From Variovorax dokdonensis (lineage in GTDB: Bacteria; Pseudomonadota; Gammaproteobacteria; Burkholderiales; Burkholderiaceae_C): a stretch of DNA of 64,000 nucleotides. A program made the position numbers and the translations under genes. The stretch is from positions 1 to 64,000 of the forward strand of contig NZ_JASZYV010000007.1 of the NCBI RefSeq assembly GCF_030316895.1, read 5' to 3'. Of this stretch, positions 51,194 to 59,984 are shown piece by piece. Below the pieces are notes generated by a model. That model was not told where the DNA came from and did no database searches. It saw only the letters and a program-made list of their open reading frames with translations. Numbering within the stretch: position 1 is the stretch's first letter; each line of letters starts with the position of its first letter.

Positions 51194-52036
51194 ATGCCTC
51201 CAGCCGATTCGGGTAATCCCGCAGTCATCGATCCTCCGCCTGCTGCCGTCTCAGGTGTGGACGGGGCGTCGAAGGTGCGCGCCGCCTTTGTCGGTCGGCC
51301 CAGGCAGCGTGCGCGGGGACTGGCCAACGGGCTGGTCGAGGATCTGGGCGAAAAGATCCGAAGCAAGGTGCTGCAACCGGGGGACAAGCTGCCGACCGAG
51401 TCGGCCATCATGCAGGCCTTCGGCGTGAGCCGCACGGTGGTGCGCGAGGCGCTGTCGAAACTGCAGGCGGCGGGCCTGGTCGAAACCCATCACGGCGTGG
51501 GTACGTTCGTGCTGGAGCCGCGGGTGGCCGGCATGTTCCGGCTCGATCCCTCCGACATTGCCACCAGCGTGGACGTGCTGGCGGTACTGGAACTGCGGAT
51601 CAGCCTGGAGACCGAATCGGCCGGGCTGGCCGCGTCGCGAAGGACGGAAGAGCATCTGGCGGCCATGCGCGCCGCGCTCGACGATTTCGAGCGCAATGTC
51701 AGCGTCGCCGGCGACACGGTGTCGCCGGACTTTCGCTTCCACCTGCAGATCGCCCAGGCCACCGGCAATCCCTACTTCGCGGACATCATGAGCCACCTGG
51801 GGACGACGCTGATTCCCCGCACGCGTGTCAATGCCATTCGCAACATCGATCGCCGGGGCGAGTACCTCAGCCGCGTCAATCGCGAGCATGAAGAAATCTA
51901 TGCGGCCATCGCCCGAGGCGATCCGGAATCGGCCCGCGCCGCCATGCGCATCCACCTGACCAACAGCCGCGAACGCCTGCGCCTTGCGCGAGAGGCTGCC
52001 CAGCGCGAGGCGACCGAGGGCGGCACGCCAGCCTGA
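51194..52036 (+). CDS. GntR family (FadR/FCD-type) regulator of hexuronate genes
   Basis: 280 residues from the ATG at 51194. After a 35-residue Pro/Ala-rich lead, the winged helix (about 45-115) shows KLPTESAIMQAFGVSRTVVREALSKLQ-type sequence with VSRTVVREAL as the clear recognition helix. The FCD ligand domain has FRFHLQIAQATGNPYFADI and HEEIYAAI, where the Asp/His residues can bind a metal and an acid. Divergent from udh with a perfect palindrome between. A second, similar site precedes the Bug-kdgD unit. Likely a repressor released by a hexuronate or aldarate; ligand inferred. Confidence 0.88.
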   Translation: MPPADSGNPAVIDPPPAAVSGVDGASKVRAAFVGRPRQRARGLANGLVEDLGEKIRSKVLQPGDKLPTESAIMQAFGVSRTVVREALSKLQAAGLVETHHGVGTFVLEPRVAGMFRLDPSDIATSVDVLAVLELRISLETESAGLAASRRTEEHLAAMRAALDDFERNVSVAGDTVSPDFRFHLQIAQATGNPYFADIMSHLGTTLIPRTRVNAIRNIDRRGEYLSRVNREHEEIYAAIARGDPESARAAMRIHLTNSRERLRLAREAAQREATEGGTPA

Positions 52037-52127
52037 GGCATCGCGGGCGAGGCCGCGCCGCGGGCAGCGTCTTCAGCCCGCCTTTCACGAATCTTTTGAT
52101 CAATTCGATGGATTTCTGTTGTTCTAT

Positions 52128-52140
52128 GTTGTACGATGAC
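52128..52140 (+). promoter_or_regulatory. Second, degenerate copy of the regulator operator
   Basis: GTTGTACGATGAC matches the complement of the 51157 palindrome (GTTGTACGACAAC) at 11 of 13 bases. It lies 75 bases before the Bug gene that opens the second plus-strand unit. The rest of the 178-base gap is AT-rich and probably holds the promoter. Confidence 0.5.
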
Positions 52141-52214
52141 TGATGACATAGATCGAAAAAGCGGGACACAGAGCCGCTGACGATCTTTCTTCCACTCTCA
52201 CTCGGAGACAGACA

Positions 52215-53189
52215 ATGGCCTTGAATCGGCGTGTGTTCGTTGCCGGCGCCCTCGGCGCGGCGGCCCTGGCAGGCGGAATGGCGCATGCCGCGCAGGATTG
52301 GCCCACCAGGCCGATCAAGCTCATCGTTCCCTATCCGCCGGGCGGGTCGTCGGACATCATCGCCCGATCCATCAGCGTGCCGCTCTCGGCTGCGCTCGGC
52401 CAGTCGGTCATCGTCGAGAACAAGCCGGGGGCCAATGGCAACCTGGGCGCGGACTTCGTGGCCAAGGCGCCGGCCGATGGCTACACGCTGCTGCTGTGCG
52501 ATGTAGGCGCGCTGGCGATCAGCCCGTCCGTCTACACCAAGCTCAGCTTCGACCCGAGCAAGGACCTGCGCGGCGTGACCATGCTGGCTTATTCGCCGCA
52601 CCTGCTGGTCGTGCATCCGTCGGTCAAGGCCAACAACCTCAAGGAACTGGTCGCACTGTCCAAGACCAGCGACCTGAACTTCGCTGTGACCGCTACCGGC
52701 AGCGCGCCACACCTGGCAGGTGTGGCGCTGCAGCGCGCGGTCGACGCCAAGTGGACCTACGTGCCGTACAAGGGTGGGGTCCAGGCCATCCAGGACACGG
52801 TGTCCGGCCAGACCCAGGTGCTGATGAACGGCATGCTGGCCACGCTGCCGCACGTGCAATCCGGCAAGCTCAAGGTGCTGGGCGTTTCCAAGGCAACCCG
52901 CATGCCGCTGATCGGCGAAGTGCCCACCATCGCGGAGCAGGGCGCGCCTGGATTCGAGTCCGGCACATGGCAAGGCGTGAAAGCGCCGCGCGGCACGCCT
53001 GACGCGATCGTGCAGCGCTTGAACAAGGCGCTGATCGAAGCCATCCGCACGCCCGACATCCGCTCCCGACTCGCCGGCCAGGGCGCCGAGGTCGTGACGA
53101 TGACGCCGGCCGAGGAAGAGCAGTTCTTCAACAAGGAGCGTGCGCGCTGGGCCCAGGTCGTGCGCGCCGCCGACATCCGACTCGACTGA
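52215..53189 (+). CDS. Bug family periplasmic receptor, hexuronate locus
   Basis: 324 residues. It opens with NRRVFVAGALGAAALAGG, a signal peptide with a twin-arginine-like feature, ending near residue 26. Family blocks are VPYPPGGSSDIIARSIS, VIVENKPGANGNLGADFVAKAPADGYTLL-type, TYVPYKGGVQAIQDTVSGQ, and the end ERARWAQVVRAADI. It starts after GGAGACAGACA. It is co-directional with kdgD and the semialdehyde dehydrogenase but separated from kdgD by 133 bases with a palindrome. It may serve uptake or sensing of a sugar acid; no TctAB partner is present. Confidence 0.88.
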   Translation: MALNRRVFVAGALGAAALAGGMAHAAQDWPTRPIKLIVPYPPGGSSDIIARSISVPLSAALGQSVIVENKPGANGNLGADFVAKAPADGYTLLLCDVGALAISPSVYTKLSFDPSKDLRGVTMLAYSPHLLVVHPSVKANNLKELVALSKTSDLNFAVTATGSAPHLAGVALQRAVDAKWTYVPYKGGVQAIQDTVSGQTQVLMNGMLATLPHVQSGKLKVLGVSKATRMPLIGEVPTIAEQGAPGFESGTWQGVKAPRGTPDAIVQRLNKALIEAIRTPDIRSRLAGQGAEVVTMTPAEEEQFFNKERARWAQVVRAADIRLD

Positions 53190-53251
53190 CGGGCGCGGGC
53201 GCTGCAAGCCGGCGCTCCGACTTTCGCCATGTCGGCGCGGGTCGATCCGAT

Positions 53252-53267
53252 TTGATAGCGCTATCAA
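53252..53267. repeat. Perfect 16-base palindrome between the Bug gene and kdgD
   Basis: TTGATAGCGCTATCAA is its own complement. It lies 56 bases before the kdgD start. TTTGATAGC-type elements recur in Comamonadaceae intergenic DNA (from memory), so it may be a dispersed repeat; an operator is the alternative. Confidence 0.5.
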
Positions 53268-53322
53268 GCCCGCAGTCACCACGTTTTTCCCCTGACCCCT
53301 TTTTCCGGAACATCGCAGAAAA

Positions 53323-54234
53323 ATGAATCCGCAAGAACTCAAGACGATCATGGGCTCCGGCCTGCTGTCCTTCCCCGTGACGGACTTCGATGCCGAAGGC
53401 AACTTCAACAAGAAGGGCTATGTCGAGCGCCTCGAATGGCTCGCGCCCTACGGCGCCAGCGCCTTGTTCGCGGCCGGCGGCACGGGCGAATATTTCTCGC
53501 TCACGGGCCATGAATATCCGCAGATCATCCAGACCGCCGTCGAGACCTGCCGCGGCAAGGTGCCGATCATCGCCGGCGCAGGCGGTCCCACCCGCTTCGC
53601 CATCGAATGCGCGCAGGCCGCCGAGAAGGCCGGTGCGCACGGCATCCTGCTGATGCCGCACTACCTCACCGAAGCCGGCCAGGACGGCCTGGCCGCGCAT
53701 GTGGAAGAGGTCTGCAAGAGCGTGAAGTTCGGTGTCGTGGTCTACAACCGCGCGCAGAGCAAGTTCAAGCCCGAGACGCTGGCACGACTGGCCGAGCGCA
53801 ACCCCAACCTGGTCGGCTTCAAGGACGGCGTGGGCGACATCGAGGCCATGGTCTCGATCTACCAGCGCATGGGCGACCGCTTCGCCTACCTCGGTGGCCT
53901 GCCGACGGCGGAGGTCTATGCCGCGGCCTACAAGGCACTGGGCACGCCGGTCTATTCGTCCGCGGTCTTCAACTTCATCCCCAAGACTGCGATGGAGTTC
54001 TACGCCGCCGTGCGCGACGACGACATGAAGACGCAGCACCGTCTGCTGAAGGACTTCTTCATGCCCTACCTGGACATCCGCAACCGCATGCAGGGCTATG
54101 CGGTCAGCATCGTCAAGGCGGGCGCCAAGATCGTCGGCCATGGCGCCGGCCCGGTCCGCGCGCCGCTGACCGATCTGAAGCCCGAAGAGGTGGAGATGCT
54201 CAAGGCGCTGATCGACAAGCTCGGTCCGCAATAA
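53323..54234 (+). CDS. kdgD: 5-dehydro-4-deoxyglucarate dehydratase
   Basis: 303 residues of the DapA/NAL aldolase family. The Schiff-base lysine is Lys167 in LVGFKDGVGD and the assisting tyrosine Tyr141 in VVYNRAQ. GGTGEYFSLTGHEYP at 52-66 and FPVTDFDAEG mark the KdgD branch. It dehydrates and decarboxylates 5-dehydro-4-deoxy-D-glucarate to 2-oxoglutarate semialdehyde. Followed after 55 bases by the dehydrogenase for that product, making the pair unmistakable. Confidence 0.95.
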   Translation: MNPQELKTIMGSGLLSFPVTDFDAEGNFNKKGYVERLEWLAPYGASALFAAGGTGEYFSLTGHEYPQIIQTAVETCRGKVPIIAGAGGPTRFAIECAQAAEKAGAHGILLMPHYLTEAGQDGLAAHVEEVCKSVKFGVVVYNRAQSKFKPETLARLAERNPNLVGFKDGVGDIEAMVSIYQRMGDRFAYLGGLPTAEVYAAAYKALGTPVYSSAVFNFIPKTAMEFYAAVRDDDMKTQHRLLKDFFMPYLDIRNRMQGYAVSIVKAGAKIVGHGAGPVRAPLTDLKPEEVEMLKALIDKLGPQ

Positions 54235-54249
54235 CGCCGCATCCACAGC

Positions 54250-54267
54250 CGCCCGGCTTGCCGGGCG
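54250..54267 (+). other. CUUG-loop hairpin between kdgD and the semialdehyde dehydrogenase gene
   Basis: CGCCCGG and CCGGGCG form a perfect seven-base stem closed by a CTTG tetraloop, a very stable RNA hairpin. No T-run follows, so it probably tunes message stability within the operon. Confidence 0.45.
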
Positions 54268-54289
54268 CCCTATCGCGAGGAGATTCGAC

Positions 54290-55726
54290 ATGCAACAACA
54301 CGACAACCTGATCGGCGGCGAATGGGTCAAGGGCAAGCGCTACAGCCCGAACCTCAACCCGTCCAACCTCGGCGACACCATCGCGGAGTACGCGCAAGGC
54401 GATGCCGCGGATGTGGAAGCCGCCGTGGCTGCCGCGATGGCCGCGTTCCCCGCCTGGGCCACCGGCAGCGTGCAGGCACGTTCCGACGCGCTCGACAAGA
54501 TCGGTAACGAGATCCTGGCGCGCAAGGAAGAACTGGGCACGTTGTTGGCTCGCGAGGAGGGCAAGACCAAGCCCGAAGGCATCGGGGAAGCGACGCGCGC
54601 AGGCCACATCTTCAAGTTCTTCGCCGGCGAATGCCTGCGCCTGGCGGGCGAGGTGCTGCCTTCGGTGCGCCCGAACATCGGCGTGGAGATCACGCGCGAG
54701 CCGGTCGGCGTCGTGGGCCTCATCACTCCCTGGAACTTCCCCATCGCCATTCCGGCGTGGAAGATCGCGCCAGCGCTGGCGTTTGGCAATTGCGTGGTGC
54801 TCAAGCCGGCGGACCTCGTGCCGGGTTGTGCCTGGGCGCTGGCCGAGATCATCAGCCGCTCGGGCATCGCGCCGGGCGTGTTCAATCTTGTGATGGGCCG
54901 CGGCAGTGTCATCGGCAATGCGCTGGTGCAGCACCCCAACGTGCATGCGATCAGCTTCACCGGCTCGGTGGGCGTGGGTCGCGGCATTGCGGTCGAATGC
55001 GTCAAGAGCGGCAAGAAGGTGCAGCTGGAAATGGGCGGCAAGAACCCGCAGGTGGTCCTGGACGACGCCGATCTGGCCCAGGCCGTGGAGCTGAGCGTGC
55101 AAAGCGCCTTCTATTCCACTGGCCAGCGCTGCACGGCGTCGAGCCGCCTGATCGTGACCGAGGGCATCTACCCGAAGTTCATCGAGGCAATGAAGGAGCG
55201 CATGGCGAAGATCAAGGTGGGCGATGCGCTGGCACAGGGCACGGACGTCGGGCCGGTGTCGAGCCAGAGCCAGCTCGAGCAGGATCTGGGCTACGTCGAG
55301 ATCGGCAAGAGCGAAGGCGCCACGCTGGCCGTGGGTGGCGAACGGCTCACGCTGGGCACCGAGGGCTACTACATGGCGCCGGCTCTGTTCAGCGACAGCG
55401 GCAAGGACATGCGCATCAACCGCGAGGAGATCTTCGGCCCTGTCGCCAGCGTGATCAGGGTCAAGAACTACGAGGAAGCGCTGGCCACGGCCAACGATAC
55501 CGAGTTCGGCTTGTCCGCCGGCATTGCCACGACCAGCCTGAAGTACGCCACGCACTTCAAGCGCCACAGCCAGGCCGGCATGGTCATGGTCAACCTGCCC
55601 ACCGCGGGCGTGGACTACCACGTGCCGTTCGGCGGGCGCAAGGGTTCGAGCTACGGCCCGCGCGAGCAGGGTCGCTATGCGCAGGAGTTCTTCACCACGG
55701 TGAAGACGGCCTACACGCTGGCGTAG
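54290..55726 (+). CDS. 2-oxoglutarate semialdehyde (2,5-dioxovalerate) dehydrogenase
   Basis: 478 residues, a full aldehyde dehydrogenase. The catalytic cysteine is Cys281 in STGQRCTASSR, the general base Glu247 in LEMGGKNP and the nucleotide site is in TPWNFPIAIPAWKIAPAL. AGMVMVNLPTAGVDYHVPFGGRKGSSYGPREQG-like sequence at the end marks the KGSADH group. It oxidises 2-oxoglutarate semialdehyde to 2-oxoglutarate with NAD(P), the last pathway step feeding the citric acid cycle. AGGAGATTCGAC provides the ribosome site. A strong terminator follows. Confidence 0.93.
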   Translation: MQQHDNLIGGEWVKGKRYSPNLNPSNLGDTIAEYAQGDAADVEAAVAAAMAAFPAWATGSVQARSDALDKIGNEILARKEELGTLLAREEGKTKPEGIGEATRAGHIFKFFAGECLRLAGEVLPSVRPNIGVEITREPVGVVGLITPWNFPIAIPAWKIAPALAFGNCVVLKPADLVPGCAWALAEIISRSGIAPGVFNLVMGRGSVIGNALVQHPNVHAISFTGSVGVGRGIAVECVKSGKKVQLEMGGKNPQVVLDDADLAQAVELSVQSAFYSTGQRCTASSRLIVTEGIYPKFIEAMKERMAKIKVGDALAQGTDVGPVSSQSQLEQDLGYVEIGKSEGATLAVGGERLTLGTEGYYMAPALFSDSGKDMRINREEIFGPVASVIRVKNYEEALATANDTEFGLSAGIATTSLKYATHFKRHSQAGMVMVNLPTAGVDYHVPFGGRKGSSYGPREQGRYAQEFFTTVKTAYTLA

Positions 55727-55753
55727 AGCGAGCGAGAAGCCAAAGCGGCAAGC

Positions 55754-55791
55754 AAGGGCGTCGGACAACGGGTTCGGCGCCCTTTTTTTTT
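55754..55791 (+). terminator. Rho-independent terminator after the semialdehyde dehydrogenase gene
   Basis: AAGGGCG (55754-55760) pairs with CGCCCTT (55778-55784), followed by an unbroken T-run to 55791. The next gene starts only 33 bases further on. Confidence 0.85.
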
Positions 55792-55823
55792 ATCGGCAGG
55801 CATCAACAAGAAGGAGACGAGAC

Positions 55824-56942
55824 ATGGAGCAGAAGGACAGCGGGAACGGACGCCGCAACTTCCTCATCAAGGCGAGCACCGCCAGTGCATTCGCGACCCT
55901 GGGCGGCAGCGCTGCCGCACAGGCTTTCGCGTTCAAGCCCAATCAGCGCTACCCCGACCCGGTGGTGCAGATCCTCGACCCAAGCTTTGCCAAGTACCGC
56001 ATCTACAGCAGCACGCTGGAGCAGGTGGCCACCGGCATGCGCTGGGCGGAAGGCCCGGTGTACTTCCCGGCAGCGGGTGGGGCGCCCGGCTACCTGCTGG
56101 TGAGCGACATTCCCAACAACCGCATCATGAAGTTCAACGAGAAGGACGGCAGCTTCACCGTCTTTCGCCAGAACGCGAACTACGCCAACGGCAACACGCG
56201 CGACCGGCAGGGCCGCCTGCTGACCTGCGAGCATTCGGTCACCCGGCGCGTGGTGCGCACCGAGAAGGACGGCAAGATCACCGTGCTGGCCGACCGTTTC
56301 GAGGGCAAGCGCCTGAATGCGCCCAACGACATCGTCGTCAAGTCGGACGACAGCGTCTGGTTCACCGATCCCACCTTCGGCATCAACGGCGAATGGGAAG
56401 GCAGTCGCGCCAAGCCCGAGCAGGCCACCACCAATGTGTACCGCGTGGGCACCGACGGCAAGATCAGCGCGGTCATCACCGACCTGGTCAATCCCAACGG
56501 ACTGGCTTTCTCGCCCGATGAGAAGAAGCTCTACGTCGTCGAGTGGAAGGGCACGCCCAACCGCAGCATCTGGAGCTTCGACGTCGGCGCCGATGGCACC
56601 GTGTCGAACAAGACCAAGCTGATCGATGCGGCGGACTTCGGCGCGCTCGACGGCTTCAAGGTCGATCGAGACGGCAACCTGTGGTGCGGCTGGGGCAGCA
56701 ACGGGGCGCTGAATGCCGAGCCCACCGACATCGTCGGGCGCAAGGTGTACCAGTTGAAGGGGCGCTCCGAAGACCTGGACGGCGTTCGCGTCTTCAATGC
56801 CGAGGGCAAGCCGCTGGCACACATCCAACTGCCTGAACGGTGCGCCAACCTGTGCTTTGGCGGCCCGAAGAACAACCGCCTGTACATGGCGAGCAGCCAT
56901 TCGCTGTACGCCATGTATTTCGAGGCGCACGGCGCCACCTGA
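55824..56942 (+). CDS. SMP-30/gluconolactonase family protein, Tat-exported
   Basis: 372 residues. A twin-arginine signal (GRRNFLIKASTA, Arg10-Arg11) is followed by a cleavage-type AQA near 33. The SMP-30 propeller shows WAEGPVYFPA, LVSDIPNNRIMKF, NGNTRDRQGRLLTCEHSVTRR-type, LNAPNDIVVKSDDSVWFTDPTFGI and NPNGLAFSPDEKKLYVVE, with the metal ligands Glu, Asn and Asp of the family. It would hydrolyse sugar lactones in the periplasm, complementing the cytoplasmic lactonase at 46277. It lies just past a strong terminator, so it needs read-through or its own weak promoter. Confidence 0.9.
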   Translation: MEQKDSGNGRRNFLIKASTASAFATLGGSAAAQAFAFKPNQRYPDPVVQILDPSFAKYRIYSSTLEQVATGMRWAEGPVYFPAAGGAPGYLLVSDIPNNRIMKFNEKDGSFTVFRQNANYANGNTRDRQGRLLTCEHSVTRRVVRTEKDGKITVLADRFEGKRLNAPNDIVVKSDDSVWFTDPTFGINGEWEGSRAKPEQATTNVYRVGTDGKISAVITDLVNPNGLAFSPDEKKLYVVEWKGTPNRSIWSFDVGADGTVSNKTKLIDAADFGALDGFKVDRDGNLWCGWGSNGALNAEPTDIVGRKVYQLKGRSEDLDGVRVFNAEGKPLAHIQLPERCANLCFGGPKNNRLYMASSHSLYAMYFEAHGAT

Positions 56943-56961
56943 GTCGAGGCCGCCCTCCGGG

Positions 56962-57879
56962 CTACCTCGGCAGGGCCAGCGCGAACGGCAGGCTGGCCGC
57001 GGCAAGCAGCGTGGACAAGGTGACCAGCCCTGCCACGAACGGCCCGTTGTAGCCCATCCGCGAAGCCAGCACGTAGGCGCTGGAGGCGGTTGGCACGGCG
57101 GAGAACGCCATCAGCACCACCGCCTGCGCCGCGTCGAGCTTGAGCGCATGCACCAGCCCCCAGGCCACCAGCGGCAGGATGAAGTGTCGGATCGACAGCA
57201 CCGACACGGCCAGCGCCTTGCCGCGCCCCAGCGTCGCGAACTGCATGCCCGCGCCGGCCGCCATCAGGCCCAGGGCCAGAGATGCGCCGCCGATGCGCGT
57301 CAGCGTGGGCGTCAGCCAGTTGGGCACGGTCAAGCCCAGCACATTGGCCAGCAGGCCCGACGCGGTGGCGATGATGAGCGGGTTGCGCACCAGTTGCCGC
57401 AGGAATCCGGTATTGCCGTGGCGTGCCATGGGCCAGACCGATGCGACGTTGAGCAGCGGCACGCACACGCCGATCAGCACCGCGATCAGCAGCAACCCTT
57501 GCGCGCCGGCCAGGCGCTCGGACAGCGTCAGGCAGATGAAGGAGTTGAAGCGAAAAGCCACCTGCACGCTGGCGGCATGGTCCGCGCGGCTGATGTAATG
57601 GCGCAGCCAGGGCAGCCAGGGCAGGCTGTACGACAGGCCGATGCCGATCAGGCTCATCGTGACGCCCGCGCCGAGCAGGCTGGATGTCGCGCCGAAGTCC
57701 AGCGGGCTGCGGACGATGGAATGGAACAGCAGGACTGGAAAGAGAAAGTAGTAAACGAGGCTTTCGACCTGGTCCCAAACGCGCCGATTGAGTGCCGTGT
57801 AGCGGCAAAGCGCCCAGCCGCATGCGATGAGGGAAAAATCGGGAAAGAGCAGTTGCGCGTAGTTCACCGCCCCGAGCAT
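56962..57879 (-). CDS. AEC family transporter (auxin efflux carrier type)
   Basis: 305 residues from the ATG at 57879; the extra 27 codons upstream are Arg-rich and unlikely to be translated. Ten hydrophobic segments in two halves are visible, with NPLIIATASGLLANVLGL and the end FSAVPTASSAYVLASRMG-like block, the signature of the AEC family that includes malonate and other carboxylate carriers. It is an inner membrane secondary transporter with unknown substrate. Convergent with the SMP-30 gene (19 bases apart). Confidence 0.87.
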   Translation of the reverse strand: MLGAVNYAQLLFPDFSLIACGWALCRYTALNRRVWDQVESLVYYFLFPVLLFHSIVRSPLDFGATSSLLGAGVTMSLIGIGLSYSLPWLPWLRHYISRADHAASVQVAFRFNSFICLTLSERLAGAQGLLLIAVLIGVCVPLLNVASVWPMARHGNTGFLRQLVRNPLIIATASGLLANVLGLTVPNWLTPTLTRIGGASLALGLMAAGAGMQFATLGRGKALAVSVLSIRHFILPLVAWGLVHALKLDAAQAVVLMAFSAVPTASSAYVLASRMGYNGPFVAGLVTLSTLLAAASLPFALALPR

Positions 57880-58002
57880 ACGGGGTGCGGCTCGCACGTC
57901 GATGCGTGCACGCGACCTCGCGCCGGCGCGAAAGGCACGCCGCTTGCGGCTAGCATTCACCTTTCATCCACAAACTACGACACCTTCTGGAGTCCCCCGA
58001 AC

Positions 58003-58980
58003 ATGCTTCATCGCCGTACGCTGATTGCCCTCGCCGCCGGAACGACCTTGCTGGGTGCCGCCGGCTCCAGCCTGGCCCAGGCCTATCCTGAAAAGCCGAT
58101 CGAACTGCAGGTGCCATTCGCGCCCGGCGGAACGACGGACATCGTGGCCCGCGTCATCTCCGAGCCGCTGGGCAAGGCGCTCGGCCAGCCCGTGGTGGTG
58201 ATCAACAAGGCGGGCGGCGGCGGCATCGTCGGCGCCAACGAGACGGCCAAAGCCGCACCCGACGGCTACAAGCTGGGCGTGGCGACCGTCTCGAGCACGG
58301 CGGCCAACCCGGCCATCAATCCAAAGGTGCCGTACAACCCGGTGACCGACTTCACGCCCATCATCAACCTGGCCGCCACGCCCAACGTGATCGCCGTGAA
58401 CCCGGGCTTTCCGGCCAAGAACTACGCCGAGTTCGTCGCCGAGCTCAAGCGCAACCCGGGCAAGTATTCGTACGGCAGCTCGGGTACGGGCGGCATCGGC
58501 CACCTGCTGATGGAGCTCTACAAGAGCCTGTCGAACACGTTCGTCACGCACATTCCCTACCGTGGTGCCGGCCCCGCTCTCAATGACGTGGTGGCCGGCC
58601 AGGTGCCGATCATCTTCGACAACCTGCCTTCCGCGCTGCCCTTCATCAAGACCGGCCGCCTGGTCCCGATCGTCGTGGCGGCCCCACAGCGGCTGAAGGA
58701 TCTGCCCAACGTCCCGACCTTCAAGGAAGTGGGCCTGGAGCCGGTGAACCGCATGGCCTACTACGGCATCCTGGGACCCAAGGGCATGCCCAAGGACGTG
58801 GTCGACAAGATCAGCGCAGCGGCCAAGCAGGCGCTCAACGACCCGGCCACGCGCAAGCGCATCGAAGACACGGGTTCGCTGGTGATCGGCAACAGCCCCG
58901 AGGAATTCGCCGAGCAGATCAAGGCCGAGTACGGCGTCTACAAGGACGTCGTTGCCAAGCAGAAGCTGAGCGTCGAGTAA
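58003..58980 (+). CDS. Bug family periplasmic receptor
   Basis: 325 residues. A signal peptide ends SLAQA near residue 26. Family blocks are VPFAPGGTTDIVARVISEPLG, VVVINKAGGGGIVGANETAKAAPDGY-type, SSGTGGIGHLLMELY, HIPYRGAGPALNDVVAGQVPIIFDN and EYGVYKDVVAKQKLSVE. The asparagine and glycine-rich ligand loop is intact. No transport membrane genes adjoin. xerD follows 21 bases after its stop on the same strand, an odd but common kind of neighbour. Confidence 0.9.
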   Translation: MLHRRTLIALAAGTTLLGAAGSSLAQAYPEKPIELQVPFAPGGTTDIVARVISEPLGKALGQPVVVINKAGGGGIVGANETAKAAPDGYKLGVATVSSTAANPAINPKVPYNPVTDFTPIINLAATPNVIAVNPGFPAKNYAEFVAELKRNPGKYSYGSSGTGGIGHLLMELYKSLSNTFVTHIPYRGAGPALNDVVAGQVPIIFDNLPSALPFIKTGRLVPIVVAAPQRLKDLPNVPTFKEVGLEPVNRMAYYGILGPKGMPKDVVDKISAAAKQALNDPATRKRIEDTGSLVIGNSPEEFAEQIKAEYGVYKDVVAKQKLSVE

Positions 58981-59001
58981 CTTGCGCGCGGCAGCCAGCG
59001 A

Positions 59002-59940
59002 GTGCGGGACGGGGAAGTGAGGCGATCGGCCACTGTTCGCGCTCAGGCTGCGCCCACGCAGCCCGGCATCGATGAGTTCATCGACGGGCTGTGGCTGGAG
59101 CATGGCTTGTCCAGCAACACGCTGGCGGCCTATCGACGCGACCTGGTCCTGCTGGCCCAATGGCTGGGCGAGCGCGGGGGCACGCTCGACGCTGCGCGCG
59201 AGCACGACCTGCACGGCTACATGGGCGCGCGACTGGCGGAAAAGGGCAAGGCCACATCGGCCAACCGGCGCCTGACGGTGTTCAAGCGCTACTACCGCTG
59301 GGCACTGCGCGAGAAGCGCGTTGCCGTCGATCCCACCTTGCGCCTGGTGCCTGCGCGCCAGGCGCTGCGCGTGCCCAAGACGCTGACGGAGTCGCAGGTG
59401 GAGCAGCTGCTAGCCGCGCCCGACCTGTCGACCCCTCTGGGCCTGCGCGACCGCGCCATGCTGGAGCTGATGTACGCCAGTGGACTGCGCGTGAGCGAGC
59501 TCGTTCTGCTCAAGGTCTTCGAGCTGAGTCTGGCCGACGGCGTGCTGCGCGTGATGGGCAAGGGCAGCAAGGAACGGCTGGTGCCCTTCGGCGCCGAGGC
59601 ACGGCGCTGGATCGATCGCTACCTGAAAGAGGCGCGCGAGGAGATCCTGGCCGGGCAGCAGACGGCCGACCTCTTCGTCACGGCGCGCGGCGCGGGCATG
59701 ACGCGCGTGATGTTCTGGATCATCGTCAAGAAGCACGCATCGGCGGCAGGCATCCGCGTGCCGCTGTCGCCGCATACGCTGCGGCACGCGTTCGCCACCC
59801 ATCTGCTCAATCACGGCGCGGACCTGCGCGCCGTTCAGATGCTGCTGGGCCACGCGGACATTTCCACGACCACCATCTATACCCACGTCGCGCGTGAGCG
59901 ATTGCGCCAGTTGCACGAACAGCATCACCCGCGCGGCTGA
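59002..59940 (+). CDS. xerD: Tyrosine recombinase XerD
   Basis: 312 residues from a GTG at 59002; a second GTG five codons later is possible. The N-terminal SAM-like DNA-binding domain includes LSSNTLAAYRRDLVLLAQWL. The catalytic domain has Arg163 in ASGLRVSELV, Lys in GKGSKERLVP, HTLRHAFATHLL (His-x2-Arg), LGHADIS and the nucleophile Tyr in TTIYTHV. All six residues of the family are intact. With XerC it resolves chromosome dimers at dif. Length and chain fit XerD better than a phage integrase. Confidence 0.92.
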   Translation: MRDGEVRRSATVRAQAAPTQPGIDEFIDGLWLEHGLSSNTLAAYRRDLVLLAQWLGERGGTLDAAREHDLHGYMGARLAEKGKATSANRRLTVFKRYYRWALREKRVAVDPTLRLVPARQALRVPKTLTESQVEQLLAAPDLSTPLGLRDRAMLELMYASGLRVSELVLLKVFELSLADGVLRVMGKGSKERLVPFGAEARRWIDRYLKEAREEILAGQQTADLFVTARGAGMTRVMFWIIVKKHASAAGIRVPLSPHTLRHAFATHLLNHGADLRAVQMLLGHADISTTTIYTHVARERLRQLHEQHHPRG

Positions 59941-59984
59941 ACATACCGGCCAAGCCAACAGCAACGCAGGCATGCCTGAAGGGC

